Of a stretch of 64,000 bases of DNA, positions 45,934 through 54,712 are shown piece after piece. Made by a program: the position numbers and the translations under genes. The DNA is taken from NCBI RefSeq assembly GCF_022884085.1, contig NZ_JAGGCS010000001.1, forward strand, positions 553,252 through 617,251, read 5' to 3'. Under the pieces are notes generated by a model. That model saw only the letters and a program-made list of their open reading frames with translations, was not told the origin of the DNA and searched no databases. The number at the start of each line of letters is the position of its first letter. Position 1 is the first letter of the stretch. The stretch comes from Paenirhizobium cremeum. Lineage in GTDB: Bacteria > Pseudomonadota > Alphaproteobacteria > Rhizobiales > Rhizobiaceae.

Positions 45934-47655
45934 TCAGGCCTTCGCCCGCTCTTCGAGCACGCGGTTGGCCGCCGAAACGATCGCTTCCAGCGAAGCCGTC
46001 ACGATGTTGGTGTTGATGCCGGCGCCGAACAGCTTGCCGCCCGGATGGACCATCTCGACATAGGCTATGGCCGAAGCGTTGGAGCCGTGCTGCAGCGAAT
46101 GCTCGGAATAGTCGGCAACCGAAAGGTCGATCCCGAGATAGGTCGACAGAGCGTTGATGAAGCCGTCGATCGGACCGGTTCCCTGTCCCTCGATCCGTTT
46201 CACCTCGCCATTGTCGGTGATTTCGGCGGCGATGATACGGCGGCCCTTCTGGCCCGGATCGGGATAGGTGTGGTGATCGACGAATTTGAGGCGAGCGCCC
46301 GGTTGCTCGACATAACGCTCGATGAAACGCTCATGGATACGCTTCGACGGCAGTTCCACACCTTCCTCGTCGGTGATCCGCTGGATGTCCTCGCGGAACT
46401 CCACCTGCAGGTTGCGCGGCAGGTTGATACCGTAATCCTGCTGCAGGATGTAGGCGATCCCGCCCTTGCCGGACTGCGAGTTGATGCGGATGATCGCCTC
46501 GTAGGTCCGCCCGACGTCCTGCGGGTCGATCGGCAGGTAAGGCACCTCCCAGAGGCCGGTATTCGACTGCTTGATCGCCTTCATGCCCTTGTTGATCGCA
46601 TCCTGGTGCGAACCCGAGAAAGCGGTGTAGACCAGTTCACCGACGTAAGGATGGCGCTCCGGAATGGTCATCTCGTTGGAATATTCGTAGACGGCCTTGA
46701 TCCGCTCGATGTCGGAGCAATCCAGTTCGGGATCGACGCCCTGGGTGTACATGTTGAGCGCCAGCGTCACGACGTCGACATTGCCGGTGCGCTCGCCATT
46801 GCCGAACAGTGTGCCTTCCACGCGGTCAGCGCCGGCCATCAGGCCGAGTTCGGTCGCGGCGATGCCGGTGCCGCGGTCGTTATGCGGATGCAGCGAAATC
46901 AGCACGTTCTCGCGGTTGTCGATGTTGCGACACATCCACTCGATCATGTCGGCATAGATGTTCGGCGTCGACATCTCGACCGTTGAGGGCAGGTTCAGGA
47001 TCAGCTTGTTATCGGGCGTCGGCTTGATGATCTCGATAACGGCATTGGAGATTTCCAGCGCCACGTCCAGTTCGGTGCCGGTGAAGCTCTCCGGCGAATA
47101 CTCGAAACGAAAACCGCCGCCGGCCTTGGCGGCCATGTCGGTAATCATCTTGGCGGCGTCGACGGCGATCTGCTTGATGCCGGCCACATCCTTGCCGAAC
47201 ACAACACGACGCTGCAACTCGCTGGTGGAATTGTAGAAATGGATGATCGGGCGCCTAGCCCCCTTCAGCGCCTCGAAGGTGCGGGTAATCAGTTCTGGCC
47301 GGCACTGCACCAGCACCTGCAGCGACACGTCGTCGGGCACGTTGCCCTGCTCGACGCACCAGCGGGCGAAATCGAAGTCGGTTTGCGAGGCGGAAGGGAA
47401 GCCGATCTCGATTTCCTTGAAGCCCATCTCCAGCAACAGCTGGAACATGCGGGCCTTGCGGTCGTGCCCCATGGGATTGACCAGCGACTGGTTGCCGTCG
47501 CGCAGGTCCACCGAACACCAGATCGGCGCTTTGGTGATCGTCTTGGACGGCCAGGTGCGGTCCTTGATGTCAATCTGCGGATAGGGGCGGTATTTCTTGG
47601 CCGCCTCGGGCATGCCGTGCTTCACACCGGCTGTATTCACGCTCATCTCGTTCAT
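45934..47655 (-). CDS. leuA: 2-isopropylmalate synthase
   Basis: A 573-residue enzyme condensing acetyl-CoA and 2-ketoisovalerate, the first step of leucine synthesis. The VDLRDGNQSLVNPMGHDRKARMF block identifies the long LeuA form also found in actinobacteria and fungi; HPHNDRGTGIAATEL carries metal-binding His residues, and the C-terminal ~130 residues form the leucine-feedback domain. GAGGAAGACG precedes the ATG at 47655. A leucine-rich leader frame upstream (47798-47920) suggests attenuation by leucyl-tRNA supply. Confidence 0.95.
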   Translation of the reverse strand: MNEMSVNTAGVKHGMPEAAKKYRPYPQIDIKDRTWPSKTITKAPIWCSVDLRDGNQSLVNPMGHDRKARMFQLLLEMGFKEIEIGFPSASQTDFDFARWCVEQGNVPDDVSLQVLVQCRPELITRTFEALKGARRPIIHFYNSTSELQRRVVFGKDVAGIKQIAVDAAKMITDMAAKAGGGFRFEYSPESFTGTELDVALEISNAVIEIIKPTPDNKLILNLPSTVEMSTPNIYADMIEWMCRNIDNRENVLISLHPHNDRGTGIAATELGLMAGADRVEGTLFGNGERTGNVDVVTLALNMYTQGVDPELDCSDIERIKAVYEYSNEMTIPERHPYVGELVYTAFSGSHQDAINKGMKAIKQSNTGLWEVPYLPIDPQDVGRTYEAIIRINSQSGKGGIAYILQQDYGINLPRNLQVEFREDIQRITDEEGVELPSKRIHERFIERYVEQPGARLKFVDHHTYPDPGQKGRRIIAAEITDNGEVKRIEGQGTGPIDGFINALSTYLGIDLSVADYSEHSLQHGSNASAIAYVEMVHPGGKLFGAGINTNIVTASLEAIVSAANRVLEERAKA

Positions 47656-47797
47656 CGTCTTCCTCTTCCGCATCTGCCCGCCGTCTTTGTTGTGGGGCTG
47701 GTACAGACGCCTGGCCATCGAAGGCCTTTCATGCTGCAAAAACTGGGATTTTATCCGAGGAGCTGTGCCACGCGGCTAACCGGCCGCCGGGCGCTCC

Positions 47798-47920
47798 TCA
47801 ATGGACCCGGCAACCGCGGATAAGGCTAAGAAGAAGCGAGTTTAGGGCGAGAACCGACGCGCCGGCCGGAATGCGGCCTGCGTCGAATGAAGCGGTGATG
47901 TGTTCGCCCGAGATCTTCAT
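47798..47920 (-). CDS. leuL: Leader peptide of leuA (leucine attenuator)
   Basis: The 40-residue frame ends ...SVLALNSLLLSLIRGCRVH with six Leu codons among eleven residues (CTC, CTA, four CTT), including codons rare in this GC-rich genome. It stops about 140 bases upstream of leuA. The -10 box ends six bases before its ATG, so the transcript should begin at the start codon itself, and no ribosome-binding site is present, which fits a leaderless mRNA like that reported for trpL in Sinorhizobium. The composition and position indicate ribosome stalling at Leu codons as the control signal. Confidence 0.75.
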   Translation of the reverse strand: MKISGEHITASFDAGRIPAGASVLALNSLLLSLIRGCRVH

Positions 47921-47926
47921 GCGAGC

Positions 47927-47956
47927 GTTATAGTCACGCTTCGTTGCGCTTGGCAA
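47927..47956 (-). promoter_or_regulatory. Putative promoter of the leuA leader
   Basis: On the minus strand TTGCCA (47951-47956) and TATAAC (47927-47932) are separated by 18 bases. The predicted start of transcription coincides with the A of the leader-peptide ATG at 47920. Confidence 0.6.
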
Positions 47957-48009
47957 GTACGTCATTTGCATGTTCGCAGCCTCACCCGTCATCACTGGCA
48001 ACCCTCCGC

Positions 48010-49194
48010 TCACCCCCGCCATGCCTTGGCGAAATTCAGCAGGCCGAGCATGAGGCCGCCCGCGACAAGCCCCCAGAAGGCGCCGGAAATGCCGCCGAAC
48101 GACACGCCGGACGCGGTAATCAGGAAGGTGACGGCTGCTGCCTCGCGCGTTTCGGCGTCCTTGAAAGCCGCAAGGGCAGAGCCGTAAAACGCCCCGATCA
48201 GCGCAAGCCCGGCAACCGCCTGAATGAGAATGGGCGGCGCGAGCGAGACGAAGGCCGTAACCGCACCGGCCAGAAGGCCGAGAATCACATAACCGACGCC
48301 GCCGATGATCGCCGCCCAGTAGCGCCTCTTCGGATCGGGATGGGCGTCCTCGCCGGAGCACATGGCCGCCGTAATCGCCGCCAGATTGACGGCATGCCCG
48401 CCGAAGGGAGCCGACAGCAGCGAAAACAGTCCCGTCGTCGCAAACAGCGGGCCGGGATTGGGATCATAATGATTGACCTTCAGCACCGCGATCCCCGGAA
48501 TATTCTGCGAGGCCATGGTGACGATGAAGAGCGGCAGCGAAATCGAGATCAGCGACGGCAGGGTGAAGGCTGGCGTCACCAGTTCCATCGGCGGCGCAAG
48601 CGATGCTGCCCAGTTCGCCATGGCCCCATCGGGCAATTCAACCCCGAACGCCATCACCAGAACAAAGGCGAGAAGTGCGGCCGGAACGGCATAGAGCCGC
48701 TTGAAGGCAGCAACCACCGCCCAGGCGGCAAAGATCGGCAGACCGAACAGCGGATCGAAGGCGATGGCCTTGAAGGGCGCGAAACAGAGACCGAGGATGA
48801 CGCCCGACAGCATGGCATTGGCAAGCGGCGCCGGAATGGCGGCAACGGCCTTGCCGAGCGGCTTGAACAGGCCGGCGATGATAATCAGGACGGCGCAGAC
48901 CAGAAACGCGCCGATAGCAACAGGAAATCCCCCTTCCGGCACCCCGGCGGTCGCAAGCAGCGCCGCGCCGGGCGTCGACCACGCGATGGAGACCGGAAGC
49001 TTCGTCCACAGGCTGAGCACGATGGCGCAGACGCCCATGGAAACCGAAAGCGCCATCAGGCCCGAGGCTGCCTCGAAGTCCGTTGCCCCGACCCCTTTCA
49101 ACCCCTGCAACACGACGGCGAAGGAACTGGCGAAGCCAACGAAAGCAGTCAGGCAACCCATGAAAAAACTCTGGGGGGAAAGGTCTTTCAGCAT
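48010..49194 (-). CDS. benE: BenE family benzoate/aromatic acid transporter
   Basis: A 394-residue, about twelve-helix membrane protein. The STPGAALLATAG, SQNIPGIAVL and SAPFGGHAVNLAAITAAMCSG segments match BenE, a benzoate:proton symporter family related to xanthine/uracil permeases. The ATG at 49194 is preferred; an upstream TTG would add 14 residues. No benzoate-degradation genes lie nearby, so substrate specificity is uncertain. Confidence 0.88.
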   Translation of the reverse strand: MLKDLSPQSFFMGCLTAFVGFASSFAVVLQGLKGVGATDFEAASGLMALSVSMGVCAIVLSLWTKLPVSIAWSTPGAALLATAGVPEGGFPVAIGAFLVCAVLIIIAGLFKPLGKAVAAIPAPLANAMLSGVILGLCFAPFKAIAFDPLFGLPIFAAWAVVAAFKRLYAVPAALLAFVLVMAFGVELPDGAMANWAASLAPPMELVTPAFTLPSLISISLPLFIVTMASQNIPGIAVLKVNHYDPNPGPLFATTGLFSLLSAPFGGHAVNLAAITAAMCSGEDAHPDPKRRYWAAIIGGVGYVILGLLAGAVTAFVSLAPPILIQAVAGLALIGAFYGSALAAFKDAETREAAAVTFLITASGVSFGGISGAFWGLVAGGLMLGLLNFAKAWRG

Positions 49195-49297
49195 GGCGGC
49201 ATCCCAGGAATGTGCTTTGAAATTCGCCAAGGCCAATCAAATTCGCACGATGCTGGCAAGGTCTCGACGGCCCGAAAACGGCCGGCACCCCCACCCG

Positions 49298-50488
49298 TCA
49301 GGCGTATTTTTCCTGGGTGTGGGCCTCATCGCTCGCCGCTGTCGCCTCATCTGTCGCAGATTCGAAGGCAAACAGCCGCACACGGTTGCGCCCGGCGCGT
49401 TTGGCGCAATAGAGCGCCTCGTCGGCGCAGGCGACGAGGCGCGTCATCGATAAGGCCGCTGGCGCGACGGCTGCACCGGCGCTCAGGGTCACCGGGATTC
49501 GCACACCGTCATGCTCGACGATCAGCGCCTCGACTGCCTGACGCAACAATTCGGCCTTCGCCATCGCCGTCTCGGCCGTCGCCTGCGGCAGGAACAGGCC
49601 GAATTCTTCGCCGCCCATGCGGGCAAGAAGCGCCTGCGCGCCGAGCAGCCGAGCCATCTTCTGCGCCACCGCGGTCAGCACCTGGTCCCCAGCCTGATGT
49701 CCGTACCGGTCGTTGACGTGCTTGAAATGGTCAATGTCGAAAATGACGAAGGCGCTTCCCATACCCGCCTGCCGCGGCATCCGATCCATTAACCAGTGCC
49801 GGTTGCGGATCCCCGTCAGGCTGTCGGTTTCGGTCAGTGCGATCAAGCGCTTCTCCGATCGCTCCTGCACCAGGATAAGGACGAACATCGCTATGGCGAA
49901 TTGGCAGAGGATGAGTACGAGAAACGTCTCGGGCGGGGTGACCGCCACCGTCTGCGGCAAGGCGATGCTGGCAATCGTAACGAAGGCGATAACGGCTTTG
50001 AAGACCAGTACGCCGGCCAGCCCGTAGCGGCTCTTCAATCCCTCGATCTTCGGATCGCTGGCAACCAGCCAGGCGCTCGCCAGCGCAAAACCACCCATCA
50101 CCGATAGAAAAACGGTAGCGCGAGAGAGATTATCGAGATGGAACCCCGTGGCGAGAGCCGCGACCGACAGGACGATCGGCAGCACCAGGACCCACCAACC
50201 CCGCCCCGCACCTCGCTCATGCACAAGACTGAGCAGTCCGATCCAGAAAAAGGCGTAGGACACCGGACCGAGAATGAAACTGACAAAAGTCCAGATCGCA
50301 TAGTCGACCTGCCCATTGGCGCCGGCACCGGCCAGCAGCGACCCGGCAGCCAGAAGCAGAAGGGCGACAGCCATCGTGCCGAGCCCATGGCTGCACCTCG
50401 AGTGCCAGCGCAGGTAAAGGAAGCAGATGGCGCCAACGACCAGCGATAGCGGGTGCAGGATCAGGATGGTGGCAAGGTCGAGATGCAT
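49298..50488 (-). CDS. Membrane-bound diguanylate cyclase
   Basis: A 396-residue protein with about six N-terminal transmembrane helices (residues 5-200) and a C-terminal GGDEF domain (about 215-375). The active-site motif is GGEEF (RMGGEEFGLF), with DIDHFKHVNDRYGH before it, so it should make c-di-GMP. There is no RxxD inhibitory site at the expected position (RLLG occurs instead). Its start is ATG at 50488. Divergent from nspC. Confidence 0.9.
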   Translation of the reverse strand: MHLDLATILILHPLSLVVGAICFLYLRWHSRCSHGLGTMAVALLLLAAGSLLAGAGANGQVDYAIWTFVSFILGPVSYAFFWIGLLSLVHERGAGRGWWVLVLPIVLSVAALATGFHLDNLSRATVFLSVMGGFALASAWLVASDPKIEGLKSRYGLAGVLVFKAVIAFVTIASIALPQTVAVTPPETFLVLILCQFAIAMFVLILVQERSEKRLIALTETDSLTGIRNRHWLMDRMPRQAGMGSAFVIFDIDHFKHVNDRYGHQAGDQVLTAVAQKMARLLGAQALLARMGGEEFGLFLPQATAETAMAKAELLRQAVEALIVEHDGVRIPVTLSAGAAVAPAALSMTRLVACADEALYCAKRAGRNRVRLFAFESATDEATAASDEAHTQEKYA

Positions 50489-50811
50489 CACAAGTCATGA
50501 TTAGGTAATTTTCCGCATGCTAGCGGCGGATAACTTGCGGATTGCTAAAGATTGCCATCCGCTTGGCGCATGGCTGTCTCCACGTCAGCGCAACGCAACG
50601 CCGCCCGGCCGCCCTGCTCCCATTTGCCCTGCGGCATCGATAATCCGTCACGCAGCCGTCACGATGATCGGGCATTCCCCTTTGTAATGCTCGAAACCCC
50701 CTCCGGCCGCTTGCCTTTTTGCCCCCTTTTGCCTATGGACCCCCCTCCGACGCATTCGGGGCGTCCCGTTCACTTCCGCCTGATATGGCTGGGTTCACGA
50801 AGGATAGAGCC
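50489..50811. other. Divergent region between the diguanylate cyclase and nspC
   Basis: The 323 bases contain no supported gene. It is notable for imperfect repeats of TTGCC with T- and C-tracts (50711-50735), close to nspC. I could not define a convincing promoter; short frames here have no ribosome-binding sites. Confidence 0.35.
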
Positions 50812-51909
50812 TTGATCCAGACTCCCTACTACCTCATCGACAAGTCGAAGCTCCTGCAGAACATGGAGAAGATCGCGAAACTGCGCGAACTCTCCGGCGC
50901 CAGGGCGCTGCTCGCGCTGAAATGCTTTGCCACCTGGTCGGTCTTCGACCTGATGCGCGACTATATGGACGGCACGACCTCCTCCTCGCTCAACGAAGTC
51001 CGTCTCGGCCACGAGCGCTTCGGCAAGGAAACGCATGCCTATTCGGTCGCCTATGCCGATTACGAGATCGACGCGGTCGTGTCCCACGCCGACAAGATCA
51101 TCTTCAACACCATCGGACAGTTGCAGCGCTTCGAGAAGCAGTCCTCGGGCATTGTCCGCGGGCTTCGCCTCAATCCCGGCGTCTCCTCGTCGAGCTTCGA
51201 TCTCGCCGACCCCGCGCGCCCCTTCTCCCGCCTCGGCGAATGGGACGTGGCCAAGGTCGAGCCGGTCATGGACATGATCTCCGGCTTCATGATCCACAAC
51301 AACTGCGAGAACGGCGATTTCGACCTGTTCGACAAGATGCTCGGCCAGATCGAGGAAAAGTTTTCACCCCTCCTGAAAAAGGCCGACTGGGTTTCGCTCG
51401 GCGGCGGCATCCATTTCACCGGCGACAACTATCCGCTCACGAAATTCGCCGAACGCCTCAAGCGTTTCTCCGGCGAATTCGGCGTTCAGGTCTATCTGGA
51501 GCCCGGCGAGGCCTCGATCACCAGGTCGACCACGCTCGAAGTGACCGTTCTCGACAAGCTTTACAACGGCAAGGACCTTGTCGTGGTGGACAGTTCCATC
51601 GAAGCGCACATGCTGGATCTGCTGATCTATCGTGAAAGCGCGAAGGTTCATCCCAACCAGGGACCGCATCGTTACATGGTCTGCGGCAAGTCCTGCCTGG
51701 CCGGCGACATCTTCGGCGAGTTCAATTTCGAAAACGAACTGAATGTCGGAGACCGCATCTCGATCCAGGACACCGCCGGCTACACGATGGTCAAGAAAAA
51801 CTGGTTTAACGGCGTGAAAATGCCGGCAATCGCCATCCGCGAACTGGATGGCAGCATCAGAACGGTCCGTGAATTTTCCTACGCGGACTACGAACAAAGC
51901 CTCTCGTAA
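50812..51909 (+). CDS. nspC: Carboxy(nor)spermidine decarboxylase
   Basis: A 365-residue PLP enzyme of the alanine-racemase fold. The N-terminus IQTPYYLIDKSKLLQNME and LLALKCFATW with the PLP Lys are characteristic, followed by SSSLNEVRLGHE and the PGEASITRSTTLE segment. It decarboxylates carboxyspermidine to spermidine. Translation most likely starts at TTG (50812), preceded by AAGGATAGAGCC; an ATG 27 bases earlier lacks a site. The partner dehydrogenase gene follows 38 bases later. Confidence 0.92.
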   Translation: MIQTPYYLIDKSKLLQNMEKIAKLRELSGARALLALKCFATWSVFDLMRDYMDGTTSSSLNEVRLGHERFGKETHAYSVAYADYEIDAVVSHADKIIFNTIGQLQRFEKQSSGIVRGLRLNPGVSSSSFDLADPARPFSRLGEWDVAKVEPVMDMISGFMIHNNCENGDFDLFDKMLGQIEEKFSPLLKKADWVSLGGGIHFTGDNYPLTKFAERLKRFSGEFGVQVYLEPGEASITRSTTLEVTVLDKLYNGKDLVVVDSSIEAHMLDLLIYRESAKVHPNQGPHRYMVCGKSCLAGDIFGEFNFENELNVGDRISIQDTAGYTMVKKNWFNGVKMPAIAIRELDGSIRTVREFSYADYEQSLS

Positions 51910-51947
51910 GGCTTCTGACGATTGGACATAAGGAGTTGGTCCCCATC

Positions 51948-53186
51948 ATGAAGAAGAACGTGCTCATCATCGGCGCCGGCGGCGTCGCCCAGGTCGTGGC
52001 GCACAAATGCGCCCAGAACAACGATGTGCTCGGCGACATCCACATCGCCTCGCGCACCAAGGCCAAGTGCGACAAGATCATCGCGTCGGTCCATGAGAAG
52101 AAGGCCATGAAGCAGCCGGGCGTGCTCGAAGGCCACGCGCTCGACGCCCTCGACATCGAAGCCACCAAGGCGCTCATCAAGAAGCTCGGCACTGAAATCG
52201 TCATCAATGTCGGCACCGCCTTCTTGAACATGTCGGTGCTGCGCGCCTGCATGGACACTGGCGTCGCCTATATCGACACCGCCATCCATGAAGAGCCGAA
52301 CAAGATCTGCGAGACCCCGCCGTGGTACGGAAACTACGAGTGGAAGCGTGCGGAAGAATGCGCTGAAAAGGGCATCACCGCCATCCTCGGCGCCGGCTTC
52401 GATCCGGGCGTCGTGAACGCCTATGCGCGTCTCGCCAAGGACGAATATCTCGACAAGGTGACCGACGTCGACATCGTCGACATCAATGCCGGCAGCCACG
52501 GAAAATACTTCGCCACCAATTTCGACCCGGAAATCAACTTCCGCGAATTCACCGGCGTCGTCTATTCCTGGCAGGGCGGCGAGTGGAAGGTCAACAAGAT
52601 GTTCGAGATCGGCAAGGATTACGACCTGCCGGTGGTCGGCACCCGCCGCGCCTATCTCTGCGGCCATGACGAAGTGCATTCGCTGGCCAAGAACATGGAC
52701 GGCGCCGACGTGCGCTTCTGGATGGGCTTCGGCGATCACTACATCAACGTCTTCACCGTCCTTAAGTCGATCGGTCTCCTCTCCGAACAGCCGGTCAAGC
52801 TCGCCGACGGTTCCGAAGTGGTGCCGCTGAAGGTCGTCAAGGCCTGCCTGCCCGATCCGGCCTCGCTTGCCCCGAACTACGAAGGCAAGACCTGCATCGG
52901 CGACTACGTGAAGGGCTTCAAGGACGGCGAGGAAAAGACCGTCTTCCTCTACAACGTGGCCGATCACAAGCAAGCCTATAACGAAGTGGGCAGCCAGGGC
53001 ATCTCCTACACCGCCGGCGTCCCCCCGGTCGCCGCCGCCATGCTGGTCGCGACAGGCGAATGGGACGTGAAGAAGATGGCCAACGTCGAAGAACTGCCGC
53101 CGAAGCCGTTCATCAATCTGCTCAACAAGATCGGTTTGCCGACGCGTATCCAGGACGAGGATGGCGATCGGGCCGTGGAGTTCTGA
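51948..53186 (+). CDS. Carboxyspermidine dehydrogenase (saccharopine dehydrogenase family)
   Basis: A 412-residue NADPH-dependent enzyme with Rossmann motif VLIIGAGGVAQVVAHKC. It condenses putrescine with aspartate semialdehyde to carboxyspermidine. The pairing with nspC, and blocks GAGFDPGVVNAYARLA and INAGSHGKYFATNFDPEINFREF, identify the CASDH subgroup rather than a lysine-pathway enzyme. AAGGAGTTGGTCCCC precedes the ATG. Together with nspC this makes spermidine without S-adenosylmethionine decarboxylase. Confidence 0.92.
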   Translation: MKKNVLIIGAGGVAQVVAHKCAQNNDVLGDIHIASRTKAKCDKIIASVHEKKAMKQPGVLEGHALDALDIEATKALIKKLGTEIVINVGTAFLNMSVLRACMDTGVAYIDTAIHEEPNKICETPPWYGNYEWKRAEECAEKGITAILGAGFDPGVVNAYARLAKDEYLDKVTDVDIVDINAGSHGKYFATNFDPEINFREFTGVVYSWQGGEWKVNKMFEIGKDYDLPVVGTRRAYLCGHDEVHSLAKNMDGADVRFWMGFGDHYINVFTVLKSIGLLSEQPVKLADGSEVVPLKVVKACLPDPASLAPNYEGKTCIGDYVKGFKDGEEKTVFLYNVADHKQAYNEVGSQGISYTAGVPPVAAAMLVATGEWDVKKMANVEELPPKPFINLLNKIGLPTRIQDEDGDRAVEF

Positions 53187-53222
53187 GAGCGCGGATAGCG
53201 CTTGAGGATTGAGGGAATGTGG

Positions 53223-53252
53223 ACCCCGCCGGAGCGATCTGGCGGGGTTATT
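53223..53252 (+). terminator. Terminator of the nspC operon
   Basis: ACCCCGCC (53223-53230) pairs with GGCGGGGT (53241-53248) around a 10-base loop, followed by TATTC. A moderate rho-independent terminator. Confidence 0.65.
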
Positions 53253-53280
53253 CGTTGGCCCAAAAGCCTCGACGGTCGTC

Positions 53281-53304
53281 ATCCTCGGGCGAAGTCCCGA
53301 GGAT
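53281..53304. repeat. REP-like rhizobial palindrome
   Basis: ATCCTCGGG (53281-53289) and CCCGAGGAT (53296-53304) form a perfect 9-bp inverted repeat around CGAAGT, preceded by GTCGTC. This CATCCTCGGGC...CCCGAGGATC pattern recurs between genes in many rhizobial and related genomes. It marks the left side of the accessory stretch. Confidence 0.65.
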
Positions 53305-53456
53305 CTGCTGGCGTTGGCGGCAGGCGCTGAGGTCGAGCGTGGTTACGCCACGGCAGATCCCGGCAGAAGGCGTAACAGGACGGATTGCACTATGTTGCAG
53401 GGAGCATCGACCGCCCCAAAATCGCAGCGGAATCCGGTAGCAGACACTGTGCATAC

Positions 53457-54215
53457 TTAAACGGGGGTCGCCTGCTGCCAGATGTCTTCATAGATATCAA
53501 TTTTCGCTGGTGCGATGTTTGGCTGAAGCGGCACCAAGTAAGTCGGTTTGCTTGCAGCGTCTTTGATCGAACCACCCACGACCCAACAATCAGAGCCGTC
53601 GATCACCACTAGCCGATCATGGATGCTCTTGGTCTTTCTCAGCTCAGGCTTCGCTCCATGTTGCGCGGAGAAAGCTGCTAAATGCCCTGCGACTTCGCCA
53701 GAATATTTCCCGCACAGCAACCTAATTGAGCATTTTGCACCTAAAGGACCAAGATACGTCTCAAAGGATAATCCATCAAAATAAGGATCGATAACGAAAA
53801 CCTCTTTTTCCGCACCTAGGATGATCTCTTTCAAGTCTCTCAAAAAGTTGTACTGCTGCTGTCCTGCATAAACTTGACCAATGTACTCATGGCCGTCTAG
53901 CTCCAGGTCAAGCTTGATCTCTTCCGCTGCAGCCAACAGAAGCTGGCGGAATGGCTCCCTGGCGACAGACCAGAATTGAATCATGGTCCGCCTCTGGCTT
54001 TGGAAGGCAATCTTGTGTTCTAAGCTCGCGCGAGCAAGCAAGGCCCCGATACGCGCTATCCACCGTTGAGGCTCGGAATCAGCGTCTGCCACGTAACTTG
54101 TCCCAAAGGCTGGAGCACTCTCAAACTCGTGCAATAGCTTCAGTAGCAAGACTTGCTTTTCGGCAGGACCATCGCCCCAAATTCTCTTCTCAAGTCGATT
54201 TAGACCTTCGTTCAT
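53457..54215 (-). CDS. Orphan protein with C-terminal PLD-like domain
   Basis: A 252-residue soluble protein I cannot name. The C-terminal half looks phospholipase-D-like: VFVIDPYFDG (about 139), IRLLCGKYSG, and SIHDRLVVIDGSDCWVVGGSIKD, an HxR-x4-D variant of the HKD motif (His199, Arg201, Asp206) with a following GGS. Similar HDR...D...GS-KD motifs occur in proteins encoded near restriction, toxin and mobile loci. The N-terminal ~130 residues show no known domain. Its DNA is clearly richer in A and T than neighbouring genes, a sign of transfer. It stands between a rhizobial palindrome and a toxin-antitoxin pair. Confidence 0.7.
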   Translation of the reverse strand: MNEGLNRLEKRIWGDGPAEKQVLLLKLLHEFESAPAFGTSYVADADSEPQRWIARIGALLARASLEHKIAFQSQRRTMIQFWSVAREPFRQLLLAAAEEIKLDLELDGHEYIGQVYAGQQQYNFLRDLKEIILGAEKEVFVIDPYFDGLSFETYLGPLGAKCSIRLLCGKYSGEVAGHLAAFSAQHGAKPELRKTKSIHDRLVVIDGSDCWVVGGSIKDAASKPTYLVPLQPNIAPAKIDIYEDIWQQATPV

Positions 54216-54265
54216 CTGATTCCACCCACCGATCCAACGACACCAGTATAGGCGAAGGTCGCCAA

Positions 54266-54712
54266 TCAGCGAACAATCTCCTCCACCCCCATCACCCCAA
54301 TCCCAAATGCCCGAAAATGCCGTAGATTCCGCGTCACCACGGTTAACCCGTGAAACGCCGCAGTGCCGGCAATCATCGCATCCGACGCCCCCGGATTGGC
54401 ACCCTCCGCGATCGCCTTCGCTTCGAGCGCACCCGATACCCGCGCCACCTCGGCATCCACGGGCAGAATGAAATTCCCGAGCCGCGTCACCAGCGGCCGC
54501 ACCCAGGCCTCCAGCGCCCGCGCCCTCTGCACGTTGCCCTTCGCCTCCAGCCGTCGGATACCCTTTTCAATCTCGTGGATCGACACTGCCGACAGATAGA
54601 TCTGCCCCGCCCGATCCTGCGCTTCCACCCAGGCCTCAAACCCCTCGGGCACATCAGGTCGCCCTGGTGACAGCAGCGAAAGCACATCCGTATCGAGCAG
54701 ATAGCCGCTCAA
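54266..54712 (-). CDS. vapC: VapC-type PIN-domain toxin
   Basis: A 148-residue PIN ribonuclease with the acidic residues in YLLDTDVLSLLSP, SIHEIEKGIRRLE and NPGASDAMIAGTAAFHGLTVVTRNLRHF. It probably starts with TTG at 54712, overlapping the antitoxin stop by two bases (TTGA), so production is coupled to the antitoxin. Acts as an endonuclease on RNA, neutralised by the upstream antitoxin. Confidence 0.9.
   Translation of the reverse strand: MSGYLLDTDVLSLLSPGRPDVPEGFEAWVEAQDRAGQIYLSAVSIHEIEKGIRRLEAKGNVQRARALEAWVRPLVTRLGNFILPVDAEVARVSGALEAKAIAEGANPGASDAMIAGTAAFHGLTVVTRNLRHFRAFGIGVMGVEEIVR

Larger units (their letters stand above)
47656..48009. other. leuA leader and promoter region
   Basis: This 354-base stretch between leuA and benE holds, in leuA's direction, a sigma-70-like promoter (47927-47956), a leader peptide frame (47798-47920) and a GC-rich structured region. 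The last contains GAGGAGC/GCTCCTC (47757-47763 and 47793-47799) enclosing GCGGC/GCCGC. GCCGGG within the leader frame can pair alternatively with CCCGGC. A T-run occurs only about 14 bases after the outer stem, so the terminator is not canonical. Confidence 0.6.

Noticed and set aside
47738-47799. Canonical rho-independent terminator in the leuA leader
   Set aside because: The GC-rich hairpin is present but the T-run is about 14 bases away, so I report structure only and not a terminator.
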